A stretch of DNA of 64,000 nt from Planoprotostelium fungivorum (Eukaryota; Evosea; Variosea; Cavosteliida; Cavosteliaceae), in NCBI GenBank assembly GCA_003024175.1, contig MDYQ01000021.1:1-64000 (forward strand), read 5' to 3'. The notes under the pieces were generated by a model that was not told where the DNA came from, did not search any database, and saw nothing but the letters and a program-made list of their open reading frames with translations. Position numbers and translations under genes: made by a program. This document shows, piece by piece, positions 26,572-38,632 of this stretch (within the stretch, counting starts at the first letter, position 1; every line of letters begins with the position of its first letter).

Positions 26572-26599
26572 ATAAAATGCGCGAAAAATATTTTATTCT

Positions 26600-28341
26600 T
26601 CAGACGCAAGAGACGTAAGCGAGATAGTTGGGAGTACCCGCTGGAACAGAAGTGATGGTGGACTTGGTGCTGGCGCGAGTGATCCAGCCTCTCACTTGTG
26701 CGGGTGTGTAATCAGGTCTCATGCTTCTGACGAGAGCAACGACTTTTCGATCATCAGCATCACGATCGCGATGGTGACATCATCATGATGACGGATAGAC
26801 GTACCTCCTGCGACGTGTGGTGTAGACATGGATGTGCCAGTCATGACGTAGGTAGAATTGTGGAGGTACGTCGAAGTGATGTTGACGCCGGGGGCTAATA
26901 TATCGACACACTTTCCCCAGCAAGAAAAGTAGGCGAAATCATCGTATCGATTGGTGGCTCCTACGGTGATGGCGTCTGGACAAGAACCAGGCGAAGCCTG
27001 ATATCCGTCAGTCACTCATGATGCTCCATGGATGATCGATCATCGTGATCGAGTGATCGATCGTGGATGGAAACATCACATCACAAGCATCCATCTCATT
27101 GTTTCCCGCCGCAACGACGTACACGAGGCCAGCTCGAGTGGCCTTGCTGATCACATCGTTCATCGTCTGACTGAACGGTCCCGAAGCAGAGAAACTGTCT
27201 CCTTCAACGTCTCTCCTCGATTTGTTCTCACTTGACGACGGCGGGCTTCTTTCTGGTGAGAAATTGTTCGTAAATCCACTGCATGGCGTCTACAGCTCTG
27301 GACGTTCGGCTCATCTCATCACACCCGAAGATCTTGACGGCGATGAGGGTGACCTGTCGTTCGATTGAGGATATCTGGACATCTACAACGTTGTAGATCG
27401 ATGGGAAGAAGGTAGAGGGAGATGTCTCACGTTCTTTGCCACTCCGTAGGTACGGGAGCCAACCTGTAGTGTGTGAGGATATAGTGCATGAGGTCACGAT
27501 GAGGCCACCGTTCCGGCCGTATGAGTCCCGTGGCCCATGCAATCTCTGTTCTCATTGTCGGCGGTGTTGTATCCCCACACGGCTCTCCCTTCGAACTCAG
27601 GATGATGGATTTCGATGCCACTGGTGAATTCAGAGTGAGAAATGAGACGTCGAACATGTGACATGAGTGAAGATGATCGGATGATATGCTTACGAGTCGA
27701 GGATGTAGGCGTCTACTCCCGTTCCATCGAGAGAATGGACGTACTCGTAATTGAAGGGTGATGGGAGCTTCCTCTGATTCAATCGCTCGAGACCCTGAAC
27801 GATTCATCTCAGAATGGTTGTTCCAGACATTTTCGGAGAGGCTTACCCATGTGACTGTGTTCTCTTCTTGAGAGCAAGTGCCCTCGACCAACTTTGGTGC
27901 TGGTGAATTCTTTGCGGTCGTATAGATGGGCTTGTCTGCTTCTATGTAATCGATTGCATCTTCTTCCAAGAGTTGTTCGAGCTGGCTGCATTTTGTGAGT
28001 TGGAGTTTGAGACACGTCACTGCGATTACCTATCGTCAAAGGTGCCCAATATGGCGTCGAATTCGCCAACTACATAACGCCTAATGTCTGCATCTTGATA
28101 CCTGCTCAAGAATGACGTCCCTGGATAACATTATGTTGTGAACATCTCGAGTGATAGTGCTCACTGTCTAGAATGGATGCTTCCTGATGAAAGACAGCAA
28201 AATAACGTCCTTCTATGGTCGCTTCGCTCTGATTACCAATGAATGAGGCAGCCAAGACTAATCACGTCAGGGCATGTTCTCTAACATCTTCGACGTACCC
28301 TGCGCGATAAAGAACAGGAAAAAGTAAGATTGTCCGTGCAT
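26600..28341 (-). CDS. secreted subtilisin-like serine protease (S8, proteinase K type)
   Basis: Signal peptide [17 protein letters not shown] begins at 28341 and is split by an intron. An inhibitor I9 propeptide follows ([15 protein letters not shown] ... [14 protein letters not shown]). In the peptidase domain I can read the catalytic Asp region ([11 protein letters not shown]), the catalytic His ([14 protein letters not shown]), the substrate-binding region and the catalytic Ser ([13 protein letters not shown] near 26.82 kb). It ends in [10 protein letters not shown]. All three triad residues are intact and length is normal, so an active extracellular or lysosomal protease that helps digest prey is likely. 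Several 40-80-nt introns; the short exon [10 protein letters not shown] sits between two of them. Confidence 0.88.
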
Positions 28342-29136
28342 TCTGTTCGGGGTGTTTGCTGATTGTAATTTTATACACGACAAAATGCGAGCAAGACACA
28401 ATTTTTGACAGTGACGCAATCCTGAATGGATATGGCAACGTAGTTGCTCTGAACCACTTCACATTGCACTTCGTGATATTCAACAACGATGCCAATGAGA
28501 ATGATATTATCACGTGTTCGGTTTGGATGCCACGTCCAGTTTCTCAGAACCTGGGAGTCTCAGGCATTCTATCCCTATTCTAGATAGCCTCTCTCTGTCA
28601 TAAAGCTACAGCTCGAAGTCTTCGTCAGTCTCTTCGTTGTTCCCACCAACATGTATTCAACAACGTGGAGAAAGTGGATTATGAATCAGACGGATAGATA
28701 AAGTAGTTACGGATGTACTCTGATCTATTCATCTCTTTGCAAGGTATCGTTGTAGATTCGTATTCAGCTCTTGGAGGATCCATTTTATTCTCAGAGAAGG
28801 AGAAAGCGAGCAGCTCGTATCTATAACGGTGGTATAGGCAGTGACCATTTCTATATAGCGATGGACCTTTTTGAGGAGCTCAGCGCGGAGTTTGTCGGGA
28901 GTACGATCTTTTCGTTGTCGGTGTTGTTGGAGAATTATGCCGTTGCCATAGACATTACTTTTTTTATCGTCCGTGACAGTCGCCCGACTTATCACTTGCA
29001 AAAGTTCGGGTTCCTTATCTCGCGAGAATGAAGTACCATGTTACCGTGAAATATTCTAAAGCGCAAATTACTCTGAATTGTCGGACGCAATTTCGCTGCG
29101 GTTTGTATCCCACGGAATCATTTTAACTTCGACACG
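28342..29136. other. divergent intergenic region with one doubtful ORF
   Basis: About 800 bp between the divergent protease and DPBB-protein genes. An ATG-led minus-strand frame at 28729-29001 encodes a 90-residue basic, helix-prone peptide (KKVHRYIEMVTAYT...) with no recognised domain; it could be a small gene or chance. The rest, including both promoters, shows nothing else I can name. Confidence 0.3.
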
Positions 29137-30277
29137 ATGTGGACCATCCGCTTGGCCCTCGTCTGCTCTGTAGCCCTACTGGCCTTCGCTGCGGTCGTCC
29201 ATGAGAAGGGGTATGGGATTCTACGTCCATGTTTCACCGTGGCTGACGCATCTCAGAGCCGTAGAGACCCCTCGCATGGTGGATGCCAACCAGACCGTCA
29301 TCGACATGCTTCAGCGCCTCATGAAGCGTGGAGGAAAGGGAGACTGGGAGTTCTGCAGCTCTTCCTCCGAATGTGACAACGGATGCTGCTCTAGCGAGTA
29401 CTCGAACGATGGAAAGACCAAATGTACCCCAGGAGGGTAAGACATCACATCGCATCGACACGATGAGACGTTCACCTCTAAATGTTCACAGATCAAACTG
29501 CGTCTCCGGTGGAGGTGGTGGAGGCGGTGGTGGTGGTAAGGGAGACTGGGAGATGTGCTCGTCCGACTCCGACTGCTCCAACGGCTGCTGCTCCAACCAG
29601 TACTCCAATGACGGCCAATACAAGTGCACCCCCGGTGGCAGCCAGTGAGTGTCCTCATCCTCCATCGGTTGTCGCTGATGATGTGATCAGATGTGGTGGC
29701 GGCGGTGGTGGTGGTGGTGGCGGCGGCGGTGACGGCTCCGTCCCCAGAAACGCTTGGCCTACAACTTTCTCCATGAAGGGAACTCCGTTCGCTCCCGGAA
29801 CCGGAGGAGAAGCCGATGTGACCTGGTGCGGAGAGAAATTCGACGTCACCGACGGTATCGTCTCTCTCCCTCTGTTGACTTGGTCCAAGGCTTACGGTTC
29901 CAACGACCCCGTGAGTCGTTCTTGATGATGACGATCAGGGCTGACACCGCGTGCAGGTCACTTACTTCAACAACCCAGGCCTCTGGCAGCAGATGGTCAA
30001 CGATATCTGTGGCCTCGAGGTCAGAGTCACCGGTCCAGGAGGTATATGAAGAGACGAACGTTCATCTTACACTCGATCAGGTACCTTCATGGCCGTCATC
30101 GGTGACACCAACGAGTGGTATGAGAATCTCGATCACAACTTGCACTTGGCTGGAAAGGTCTCTGGTATGAGCTACACTCCCACCAGCATGGATCAAGTGC
30201 CAGGCTTCCACATCACCGGAACGTTCACCGGTAAAAAGTACAGCATCAAGGGATCCAACTACCCTTACAAGTACTGA
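29137..30277 (+). CDS. secreted Cys-repeat protein with DPBB (expansin/RlpA-like) domain
   Basis: Six exons (29137-29210, 29257-29436, 29492-29644, 29691-29910, 29957-30041, 30081-30277) join in frame. A signal peptide (IRLALVCSVALLAFAAVV) precedes two near-identical Cys modules with the pattern C-x5-C-x4-C-C-x11-C, each led by KGDWEFC/KGDWEMC and followed by poly-Gly linkers. The C-terminal ~150 residues resemble a double-psi beta-barrel: VTWCGEKF, DGIVSLPLLTW, NDICGLEVRVTGPGG, FMAVIGDTNEW and NLDHNLHLAGKV. DPBB proteins bind or loosen polysaccharides, so a cell- or cyst-wall role is plausible. The Asp of the barrel motif is present. The DPBB assignment is by motif spacing only. Confidence 0.72.
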
Positions 30278-30520
30278 GGCGTTATCGATGACTTCCCAAT
30301 GCTTCTACAATAAATCGTTACTGTATGACTATCGTGTTATCTCAATGATTCACCGACTCAACATCACAACAGAAGCTCCTCTTTGGAGGTGGATCTCTCC
30401 TACGAATTAACAGACCATCTTTCACTGTCTAACATATGATTTCTAATATCATTCACCGACCCAGTTCAGATGTGCCTCAATAAATAAAAGAAAGAATCAT
30501 CTCAACCGTATATGTTTATT

Positions 30521-32269
30521 TTAGACACGGTAGTTGATTCCAACGTAAAATCCACCATCGACAAACTGCAGGGACAGAACGTCGAACAACTCATCGGCCG
30601 CCACTAAAACGAGTGAATCTCAGACATAGAAGGTCAGACTCACGTGGCACCATGGACAGCTCGGCGGGGTAAGGAATGGGGATGCTCTGGACGAAATCGG
30701 TGTTCACGAAGGTATCTAAGAGAGCCAATTGCTTTGCGAGTGTCTTGATGTCGGCCGACAGACCTCTCTGGTCTCCGTTGAAAGACTAAAAAATTTCATC
30801 AGATCATGTGATCTCCACGATGATGATCTCACCATGATGGACAGGGAGTTGTCTATGTCTCCGACGGTTCCTCTCACGGTGACGGCGGTGAAATTTGTTC
30901 CCTCGAAACTCAACTTCACGGTGGTCGATCCAGTGACGCCCACAGTTAAGAAGGCGTCGCCCTCTGGCTTGGCGCTTCTGAAGATGGAAGCCTGTGCGTG
31001 GACGGCACCCTTCATGACACCCTGGCTCATCTTGATGACGGTGTCGGCGGGGTACAATTTGACGGCGAGGGAGATCGGCTCGGGCATGGGAGCGGGGATC
31101 GTCATGTTGGACAAGAACTCGTTCAGAACGTCTGAATCGGCAGCGGCGAGAGTCATGCAGTTCATGAAACCCTGATCGATGAAGACAGAGATGTCGTTGC
31201 TGCCAGTCTGGCTGGGGCCGTAGGGGCTGGGGCAGTTGACGGCTTGACCATTGACGTGGGGTAGACCTCTGATTTCGATTTGGAGGAGAGAGTCAGAGAA
31301 GACGGGGCGAGAGAAGAAGGAGACGTCTACGGCGAGACGCTTGGCGGGATCGACTGGGATGACGGTGCCGTAGAGGGCGAGTTGAGTTTGGATGATGTTG
31401 TTGGCCATGGGGAGGGCGATGGATGGGATCTCCTGCGGATGATGTGAGATGGTGAGATGGGATGATTCGAGGATGGTGGATGATATGGAGATGGAGGAGA
31501 CTTACGTCTTCGACCCAGCTCTTGATGAGGGGGATGGCGGTGTTGATGAAAGTCCAGAGGCTCTTTCCCACGTAGATCTCTGTAGGATGGTCACGATCGA
31601 ACAAAGGTGATGATGTGAATCACTCACGAACTTTGAAAGAACCCAGACGGATCTTGAGGCTCTCTACGACGACGATGGGCTTTCCATCGGCATCACCATC
31701 GATGTGGACGACGGTCTCGACGGAGTTGTCGGTCAGATGGACCTGCGACGATACATTAGGATGTGAAAGATTGATGTGAAACGGTTACCTCTCCGGTAGA
31801 AGAGACGAGACCGACGCGGGTATGGAATGGAACGGTGAATGTGGCTTTGTCGCTGCGAATCGTGTCAACGGGAGGAAGAATGGATTAGATCAACTCACAC
31901 AGAGAAGCGGAGTCTGTTGTCTCCAACGGCATCGACGCGAATGCCTTCTGCGGAAACATTTTGGATTCTCATGCGCTCAGCCTTGAACAGACCCAAACCA
32001 AGGAACTTCCATTCAGCTGATGAATCGTCAGCCCTCTTTAAAGTGGAAATGATAATGGATGCTCACTGTCGGGTACTGGCAGATCGACGTAAGAGAGAAC
32101 GCTGAGATGTTCAGCCAACCAGTTGTTCAAGTGGGTGACGTTAGAGACGACCCTGCATAGTCTATCAGAATCCAAACATCCCATTCGCGACGTCGCACCT
32201 GATGGCTGGGTTTGCCTGTTGCGCACTGCATAAGGCCAAGACGGCGAGGATGAAGAACGTTGTCTTCAT
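30521..32269 (-). CDS. secreted BPI/LBP/CETP-family lipid-binding protein
   Basis: Signal peptide MKTTFFILAVLALCSAQ starts at 32269. The N-terminal barrel has amphipathic helix and strands typical of BPI/LBP (VTHLNNWLAEHLSVLSYVDLP, RIQNVSAEGIRVDAVGDN, VHLTDNSVETVVHIDGDA). IPLIKSWVEDEIPSIALPMANNIIQTQL marks the central bridge, and the second barrel runs to the end (LALYGTVIPV ... FVDGGFYVGINYRV). Two Cys (VNCPSP and MNCMTL) could form a disulphide. The length, about 480 aa, matches the two-barrel family. Members bind bacterial LPS or lipids; in a bacterivorous amoeba it may act on prey envelopes, but that is inference. Introns are 35-60 nt. Confidence 0.75.
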
Positions 32270-32563
32270 GTTTGTCGCTGCGGGTGGGGAAAAGAATGGC
32301 AGAAGGGAGGGGATTCTCGATCTCGTAGAATTCGCAGATTCGGCAGAATCAAAACTGCGGGAACCATGGAGTTTCTTCCTGTACAGACACTGGGTCGACT
32401 CGTGATCCCACGACAATGTTCACATCCTCGAAGATGATAGAGGAGGTATACGAATAGACTGTTGCTGTTGGTTGAGACGGGCAAAGTCGTGTAGTATGTG
32501 GAATTTGTTGCTTGTAGATCTTCAATTTTTCCGGCAGGACCAGTCATCGCCAACTGTACCCAC

Positions 32564-33942
32564 ATGTCTTCCACTCGTGAGGAACACCGTTCCGCATGAG
32601 ATCTAGAACTCAGGTTACGTAGGTACCACCCCTTACCGCCTTGCATTAGTTGGACTGGGCCGAATTGGTGCCGTCCATTTCCGTAACATCAACGCGAACC
32701 CTCGTCTGGAGCTCAGATACGTCATCGATGTTAATGCTGAGGTGATTCCATCATCTCCGTACAATCGGATCCGATTAATCGTCTTTCAAGGTAGGACAGA
32801 AGTTCGCCGCCCTCGCCCCTACTTCCAAGTACGTCGCTGACTTCGAATCGATCGCCAACGATGCCGAGTTAGACGGTGTTGTCGTCTGCACTCCAACGGG
32901 AGACCATCGCAGGATCATCTTGGCCGCCCTTCGTGCTAAGAAGGCTGTCTTCTGTGAGAAGCCCATCTCTCTCAACCTCGAGGAGCTCGACGAATGTTAC
33001 GCCGAGTCCGTCAAGCAGAACACCCCCCTGCTGTGCGGGTGAGACGATCGAGTCTTTGAATCTTCATCTGATCGAAATGAACAGTTACCAACGCCGCAGC
33101 GACCCTTCTTTCTTCAAGCTGAAGCAGTCGTGTGACAGTGGTGACATCGGCCAGGTGCAGATCGTGAAGACCATGTCGAGGGACAACCCAGTACCTACCA
33201 TTGCTTACCTCAAGATTTCTGGAGGCATCTTCCACGATTGTGGAAGGTGATTGCATCTCATATGGAAGATGATTGATGACGTCTTACAGTCACGACATCG
33301 ACTTGTGCCGTTGGATCACAGGAGAGGACCCCGTAGAGGTCTTTGCAGCTGCTTCTTGCTTCAACCCCGAGATCAAGGGTGAGAATGAGATGACGTCCAC
33401 GTGTAATGATGCAATGCAGCCATCGATGACTTTGACACCATCATCGTCACACTCAAGTTCCCATCCGGAAAGATTGGATCCATCGACCTGTCTAGAAAGG
33501 CTGCCTACGGTTACGGTGAGCCACCTTCCATCTTCATCTCCCATCATCTGATGTTCTACAGATCAGAGAATCGAAGTCCTCGGAGACAAGGGCATGCTGC
33601 AGGCCAACAACAGACAACCCACCAGCGTCATCTTGTTCACAGAGTCCGGTGCTCTCTCAGACCCCAACTGCTACTCCTTCCCCCAACGCTACGAACACGG
33701 CTACGCCATCGAGCTGGGTGAGTCGAACACCAACATGTCTATAATGCATCACATCACATCTTCACACGACCTCACGCCTAATTACCTCCACAGACCACTT
33801 TGCCGATATCCTCGCTGGAAAGACACAGCCACAGCTGTCTCACGATGATGCACGAAAGATCTCCATCATCGCCGACGCCGCCGAAGAGTCTGCCCGAAGT
33901 GGAAAGGCCGTGCAGATCGTCTACACTCCCTCAAAGTTTTAA
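32564..33942 (+). CDS. Gfo/Idh/MocA oxidoreductase (inositol 2-dehydrogenase-like)
   Basis: Eight exons (32564-32576, 32614-32741, 32791-33038, 33085-33246, 33290-33378, 33420-33515, 33562-33717, 33794-33942) join in frame. The 13-nt first exon gives MSSTR before YVGTTPYRLALVGLGRIG, whose GLGRIG is the Rossmann nucleotide loop. CEKPISLNLEEL carries the family EKP lysine, and SGGIFHDCGSHDIDLCRW holds the GG..D...H substrate/catalytic residues. The C-terminal domain (FDTIIVTLKFPSG..., EVLGDKGML) is typical. The likely substrate is myo-inositol or a related polyol with NAD. About 350 aa, full length, all motifs intact; cytosolic. Confidence 0.9.
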
Positions 33943-34164
33943 GACAACAACAACTCATGTGTCTCTGTCAGAGAATAAAAGATCTATTCTATTTCCTCTT
34001 TCATTTTTCGGGCTGGAAGACGAGAGCCGATCGAGCGGGAAGATAAATCTACACTTTCATCAATTTACAAATCTCTGAATAAAAAGTTGAAAAGAATTTC
34101 GAATGTATGAAAAGAAGAAAAGATTGAAATGTGTCAAAAGAATAGAAGAAAAGATTTGAATGTG

Positions 34165-36494
34165 TCAGAATAGAAAAGTCTCCACCTGGAGTGCCTGAGG
34201 AAATTCTCCCGGGTGTGCGGGCTTGTGGGGAGCGGTGAAATATTCCTCCACCTTCGTCACGAGGCCGAAACCACCGAACTCCTTATCATCCGAGTTCAAG
34301 ACGATGTTCCACTTGCAGGCTTTCGACACAGACAGAGGGAAGTCTGTGTAGCTCTCCGTGGGGTGGAAGTTGAAGACGAACAAGAGACCTCCTCTCTCGT
34401 ATGCGATGACCTTCTCTTCGTTGTCCTGATTCGAGTCAGTCGTGCAGCTGTGAAGGTTGACGCACCTGCTTGATGATGTAAGCTTGAGGAGCGCAGAGGT
34501 ATTTAAACTTCTGTTCTAATGCGTTCATAGCCTTGTCAAAGTTGTAGAGGTGGTGGTATCTTAAGATGGTGTCGTTCTTAAGGTCCCATCTTCTCCTTGC
34601 GTGCTCGAAGCTGTCGTTGTTTCCTTCTCTCGGGAAATCGATCCACTCCGGATGACCAAACTCGTTGCCCATGAAATTGAGATAACCTGCGACGGTCATG
34701 ATCATGACCTCTCATCATCGTCATGACGCTCACCTTCTCCCGCCAGCGACTGAGTGATGAGACGGATCATCTTGTGTAGAGCCATTCCTCTCGCCACGAT
34801 GGGGTTGATCGGCTGCAAGACACTCATCGAGAAATACATCTCCTTGTCCATCAGCCAGAATGCGATGGTCTTGTCCCCCACGAGGGCTTGATCGTGCGAC
34901 TCCGCGTATGCGATCGTCGGCTCCAAGTGTCTTCGGTTCGTGAGCTCGTAGACGATGTCACCCATGTTCCACTCTTCGTCTTTGGCCGATTTCAACAGGG
35001 TGATCCACTTGTCAGGCACTCCCATGTGCAGGCGATAGTCAAAGCCCACGCCACCCTTCTCTACTGCCTTACAGATGGTGGCGAAGCCAGAGACGTCCTC
35101 TGCTACGGTGATGACAGGTCGGTCGAGAGAGTGAACCATGTCGTTGACGAGGGTCAGGTAGATGATGGCATCCTCTTCTGTCTGAGACACGTCAAAGTAC
35201 TCGCTGTAGCCGTCGACGAAGGGGTGAGCGACTCCGTGGTGCTTGTAGATCATGGATGTGACTCCGTCGAACCGGAAACCGTCAAAGTGGTACTCTTCGA
35301 TGTAGAATTTTGCGTTGGACAGGAGGAATCTCTGGACCTCATAGAGGGAATAGTTGAAGAGTCTCGAGTCCCAGATTGGGTGTTCTCCGGTGATGCCGCC
35401 GTGGAAGAAACAGTGATCGGTGCCATCGTAATGGTTGATGCCGTCATCGACGTTCTTCGATGCGTGAGAGTGGACGAGATCTAAGAGGACGGTCAGGCCC
35501 AGCTGATGCGCCCGGTCGATCATCTCCTTCAGCTCTTCGGGAGTACCGAATCGAGATGAGATGGCGAAAAAGTTGGTGACTTGGTAGCCGAACGATGCGT
35601 AGTAGGCGTGCTCCATGATGGCCATGATCTGGATCGCATTGTAACCGGCATCGACGATCTGGGGGAGGATGTTGTCTTTGAACTCGATGTAAGTCGAGCA
35701 TTTGGGTTCGTGCGAGGACATGCCGACGTGGCATTCGTAGATGCGAAGGTCTTTGGGTGGCTTGGGACTGTCATGTTTCCACTTGTAAGGCTCGGGGGGG
35801 TTCCAATAGACGGCATCGTAGAATGGGTTCTTGTTCTCCTGCCATACGACACGGATCCATGCGGGGATGCGTTCTAAGCGTTGGCCTTCGGGTGTGATGA
35901 CCAACAGCTTCACTTTCGTGGCGTGACGGATGGCGGGGCGACCCTCCGGTGAATCAGGTAAGAAGATGGAGAAGACTCCGTATTGATCTCTCTGGCACTC
36001 GTGTGAATCTCTGTTCCAGCCGTCTAAAATGGGTCAGCGATGGAGGATATGGGACAGTGGGTCGTGACGTAAGAGATGCTCACTGAACTCTCCAAAGAGG
36101 TAGACTCTGTGGCCTCCTGGGATCCATTCTCTGAGCCAGATGCCCTCCTTGCCCTGGTTGGTCCCTCTGTTGAATCCAAACTTCTTGTAGCCCTCGGCAA
36201 ACTTGGTCAGGGATCCCTCAGTGTTGATGATGTTCTGCTTGACGGTTCGGTATTTGTTGTATCTGAGATGATTAATTTGCATGTCTATCGGTAATCTTCT
36301 CACCTATCTCTCAGTTGCTGTGCGAACGGTTCGAGCCAGATGTCCTCGTGGATGACTGCAGTGCCATCCTTGGCATTCTCATAATTTGCCTTCTTCTCAG
36401 GCTTCGATTCTTCTCTGTGAGGTAGATCCTCTGGCGTCTTTGAATTCGCCTTATTGTTTGTAGTGGTAGTCGTGGGCTTCTTAGTGCTGCTCAT
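34165..36494 (-). CDS. gbe1: 1,4-alpha-glucan branching enzyme
   Basis: GH13 enzyme that introduces alpha-1,6 branches in glycogen. A Thr/Lys/Asn-rich N-terminal extension (residues 1-45) precedes the CBM48 part ([19 protein letters not shown]). The catalytic barrel contains [23 protein letters not shown], the nucleophile Asp in [11 protein letters not shown], the acid/base Glu in ITVAEDVSG and the third Asp in AESHDQAL. The C-terminal [19 protein letters not shown] and LLFVFNFHP complete it. It is about 700 aa, close to eukaryotic GBE1. Only four introns, with one 1.2-kb uninterrupted exon. All catalytic residues are present. An internal exon boundary near 36010-36080 splits the CBM48 domain. 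Confidence 0.95.
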
Positions 36495-36849
36495 GCTTTC
36501 TGTTGTATCCTGATCTCCTCTATGGTGACATCACATAAAATTTCGCGTAAAAGTCAAAGTCCAGGGAACCGCCCTGCCTGAGGCCAATCCGAGGAAAACA
36601 AATAAATCCAAGATATCTCTTTTTGAGATGGAGGGCGGGAACCATCCAAGACGCTTGAAGCAGCCTAAGACAAGTGTCTCAGAGGTTTCGCAACGATGCA
36701 TGAGGTTTGATTCCGTAGCTGATTTTCGATCACCGTGATCGTGTTGTGATGGCTTTCGCATGATGTTGCCCCGAAGCGAGTCCAAATGTGAAGCGTATAC
36801 GTTCCACGCGAGCTTCATCAGGACGAAGAGGATCGAGCAAGTGAAAAAA

Positions 36850-36966
36850 ATTACGACACGATGGATTCCTGCGCGATCTTTCATCACAGTACTAGCATCG
36901 CCCATGTTTGCTTACCTTACGAGTTCGGCATGGGATCGTGGGTGATCAAACAGGTGTGATCGTAAC
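36850..36966 (-). rRNA. 5S ribosomal RNA
   Basis: Minus-strand stretch of about 117 nt whose ends pair (TTACGA with TCGTAA). It contains CATGCCGAACTCGTAAGGTAAGC-type helix II/III sequence (read from 36932 down), then CTAGTACTGTGATG and AAGATCGC and CAGGAAT, matching the eukaryotic 5S order ...TTAGTACT..GATGGGAGACCGC..GGGAAT. A run of seven T follows directly at 36843-36849, a Pol III terminator. An overlapping open frame on the same strand (36531-36905) is explained by this RNA. No second 5S copy in the window. Confidence 0.88.
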
Positions 36967-37835
36967 TATTTGAAAGTCTAAAATTCGAGAGTCGGTTCAC
37001 ATCTTCACTCGAAATCGATGCGACATACAAGTATTCAATCTAACAGGTCAAGGAGTGCTCCTTGACCTCCGGTAGTGACCCATCATGATTCATTGGTACC
37101 GCTATTTACAACGAGATGATAACAGATAAGCAATACATGATGATGATTGATCGTGCCGGACGATGCAGATGGTCAAGATGACCTCAACCTCCGCCGAATG
37201 TCTTCGACTGATATGGCTTACCTTGCTGAGTCCAAAGTCATCGTTACCAAAGGTGACTGTACCTTCCTCGAGGTATGGTGCCCGCGTCTGGTGAACGTTC
37301 ACCAGAAAGTTTGTAATAATGCGTGGGTGAATTTAATCCCGAATTACGCAATATTTGTCCCGTGTAGAAATTACGTCGAAACAGATCTTCCGAGCAGGGT
37401 AATCGGGTGAATCACCCAGAAACAGAACCAACCGCGGAGGCGTGATGGACACACGACGTACACAAGGTAAGTGAACTGCTAACCGTCAGCCCAATCTGTA
37501 AGGCGTGATGCAATCGCTCTCAATCGAACGTATTTTGACAATGTACGCTGAACAATAGACGTGACTCCTCGACGTCTCAGATGCTCTGTGACCTGTACGG
37601 TGGTAGCGCCCTTTCAGAAATCGAATTACTTCTACTCTCTTGAAAGCTATTCCGCGTGGTTGGGATAGTTGGTTAGACTTCCGTGGAATTCAAGAGAAAG
37701 GATGTCATCAGAAGTACATACATCTCGTGTACTTTCGAGGTCGGACTTACTGAGCTGTCAGCTGCCTGGGGGAATATCGGAGGTCGCGTTTGTGGTGCCG
37801 CACCGAAGAGAGCGAACAAAACGCAATAGAATAAG
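36967..37835. other. gene-free stretch with perfect palindromes
   Basis: About 870 bp without a supported gene. It contains a 22-nt inverted repeat at 37047-37068 (10-bp arms, 2-nt centre), an 18-bp perfect palindrome at 37288-37305 and a 13-nt hairpin at 37405-37417. These could be an unannotated RNA gene or regulatory sites for the downstream gene; I recognise no family. Confidence 0.35.
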
Positions 37836-38485
37836 ATGCCAAAGCCGTCGGTGGTGTGCGTGAAATGCGCCAAGAGGGTCACCGTGCACCGCACGCAGGT
37901 GTGTGATGTTTGCCGCAGTAATGCCCCAGAGTACAGAGTAAGATGGAACATGGCTGAGGCAATCATGTCGCTGATTCTTTCCAGGCGCGTAAGAGAAAGT
38001 ATGAAGGATCAGAGAAGGGAAGAAGAAAGCATCTCACCGGTCGTGTCAAACCGTCAGACGAGAAACAGATGATTGACTACATGAAGAGTCTCCTGGGTTC
38101 ACCAAAGGCAACTGATGGGGCACTGACAGAAACGGAAGGCCAGAGTCCTCCTCTTCCTTTTCAAGGTTAGTAAAAGATATTCACTCCACTCCATGTTCTA
38201 ACGACCACTTCAGGCGAGGAATGCAGGAGCCCGGTCAAACAGACAACCCAAGATGAAGCGTTCAATCTCTCTCGGGCTCCGTTTATAGTCGAACACGTCC
38301 CTCATTACAGTCACCCGTGCGTCCAACCCAACTTTCCTCTCACTCTATGGTGCCCACCTGCGGTAGTCACTGATGTCCCCATCAAGGTCGACACTCACAG
38401 CTACCACGGAGACTTTTACACGGCTTACTCTGGCCAAGCGCAGTACGATTGGAACTTACTGCAAATCATCAACCATTCTCTATAG
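37836..38485 (+). CDS. small zinc-ribbon protein
   Basis: Three exons, 37836-37937, 37985-38165 and 38214-38485, join in frame to about 184 aa. Residues 8-26 hold two CxxC pairs (CVKC and CDVC, 13 residues apart), a zinc-ribbon layout. A strongly basic segment follows (ARKRKYEGSEKGRRKHL), suggesting nucleic-acid binding or a nuclear signal. The C-terminal half is aromatic and Pro-rich without known motifs. I do not recognise the family; a transcription- or chromatin-linked role is only a guess. Confidence 0.65.
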
Positions 38486-38632
38486 TGGGCGAACTCCCAA
38501 AACAATTTTGCTGCGGACATAATACATTTTGTAAGAAGACCAAATCTCTTTGCACATCACCATCTTCAACGTCCACCATCATCGTTCACATCGTCACAAA
38601 CATCCCGTGTAAAATCGACGAAAATGTCTTCT

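Noticed and set aside
29655-29888. minus-strand poly-Pro frame
   Set aside because: Reverse of the poly-Gly linker of the DPBB protein.
34888-35484. 198-codon plus-strand open frame
   Set aside because: Lies antisense to the long branching-enzyme exon with its conserved catalytic motifs; composition is that of a shadow frame.
36531-36905. 124-codon minus-strand frame starting MGDASTV
   Set aside because: Overlaps the 5S rRNA gene and has no domain; explained as a shadow of the RNA and its flank.
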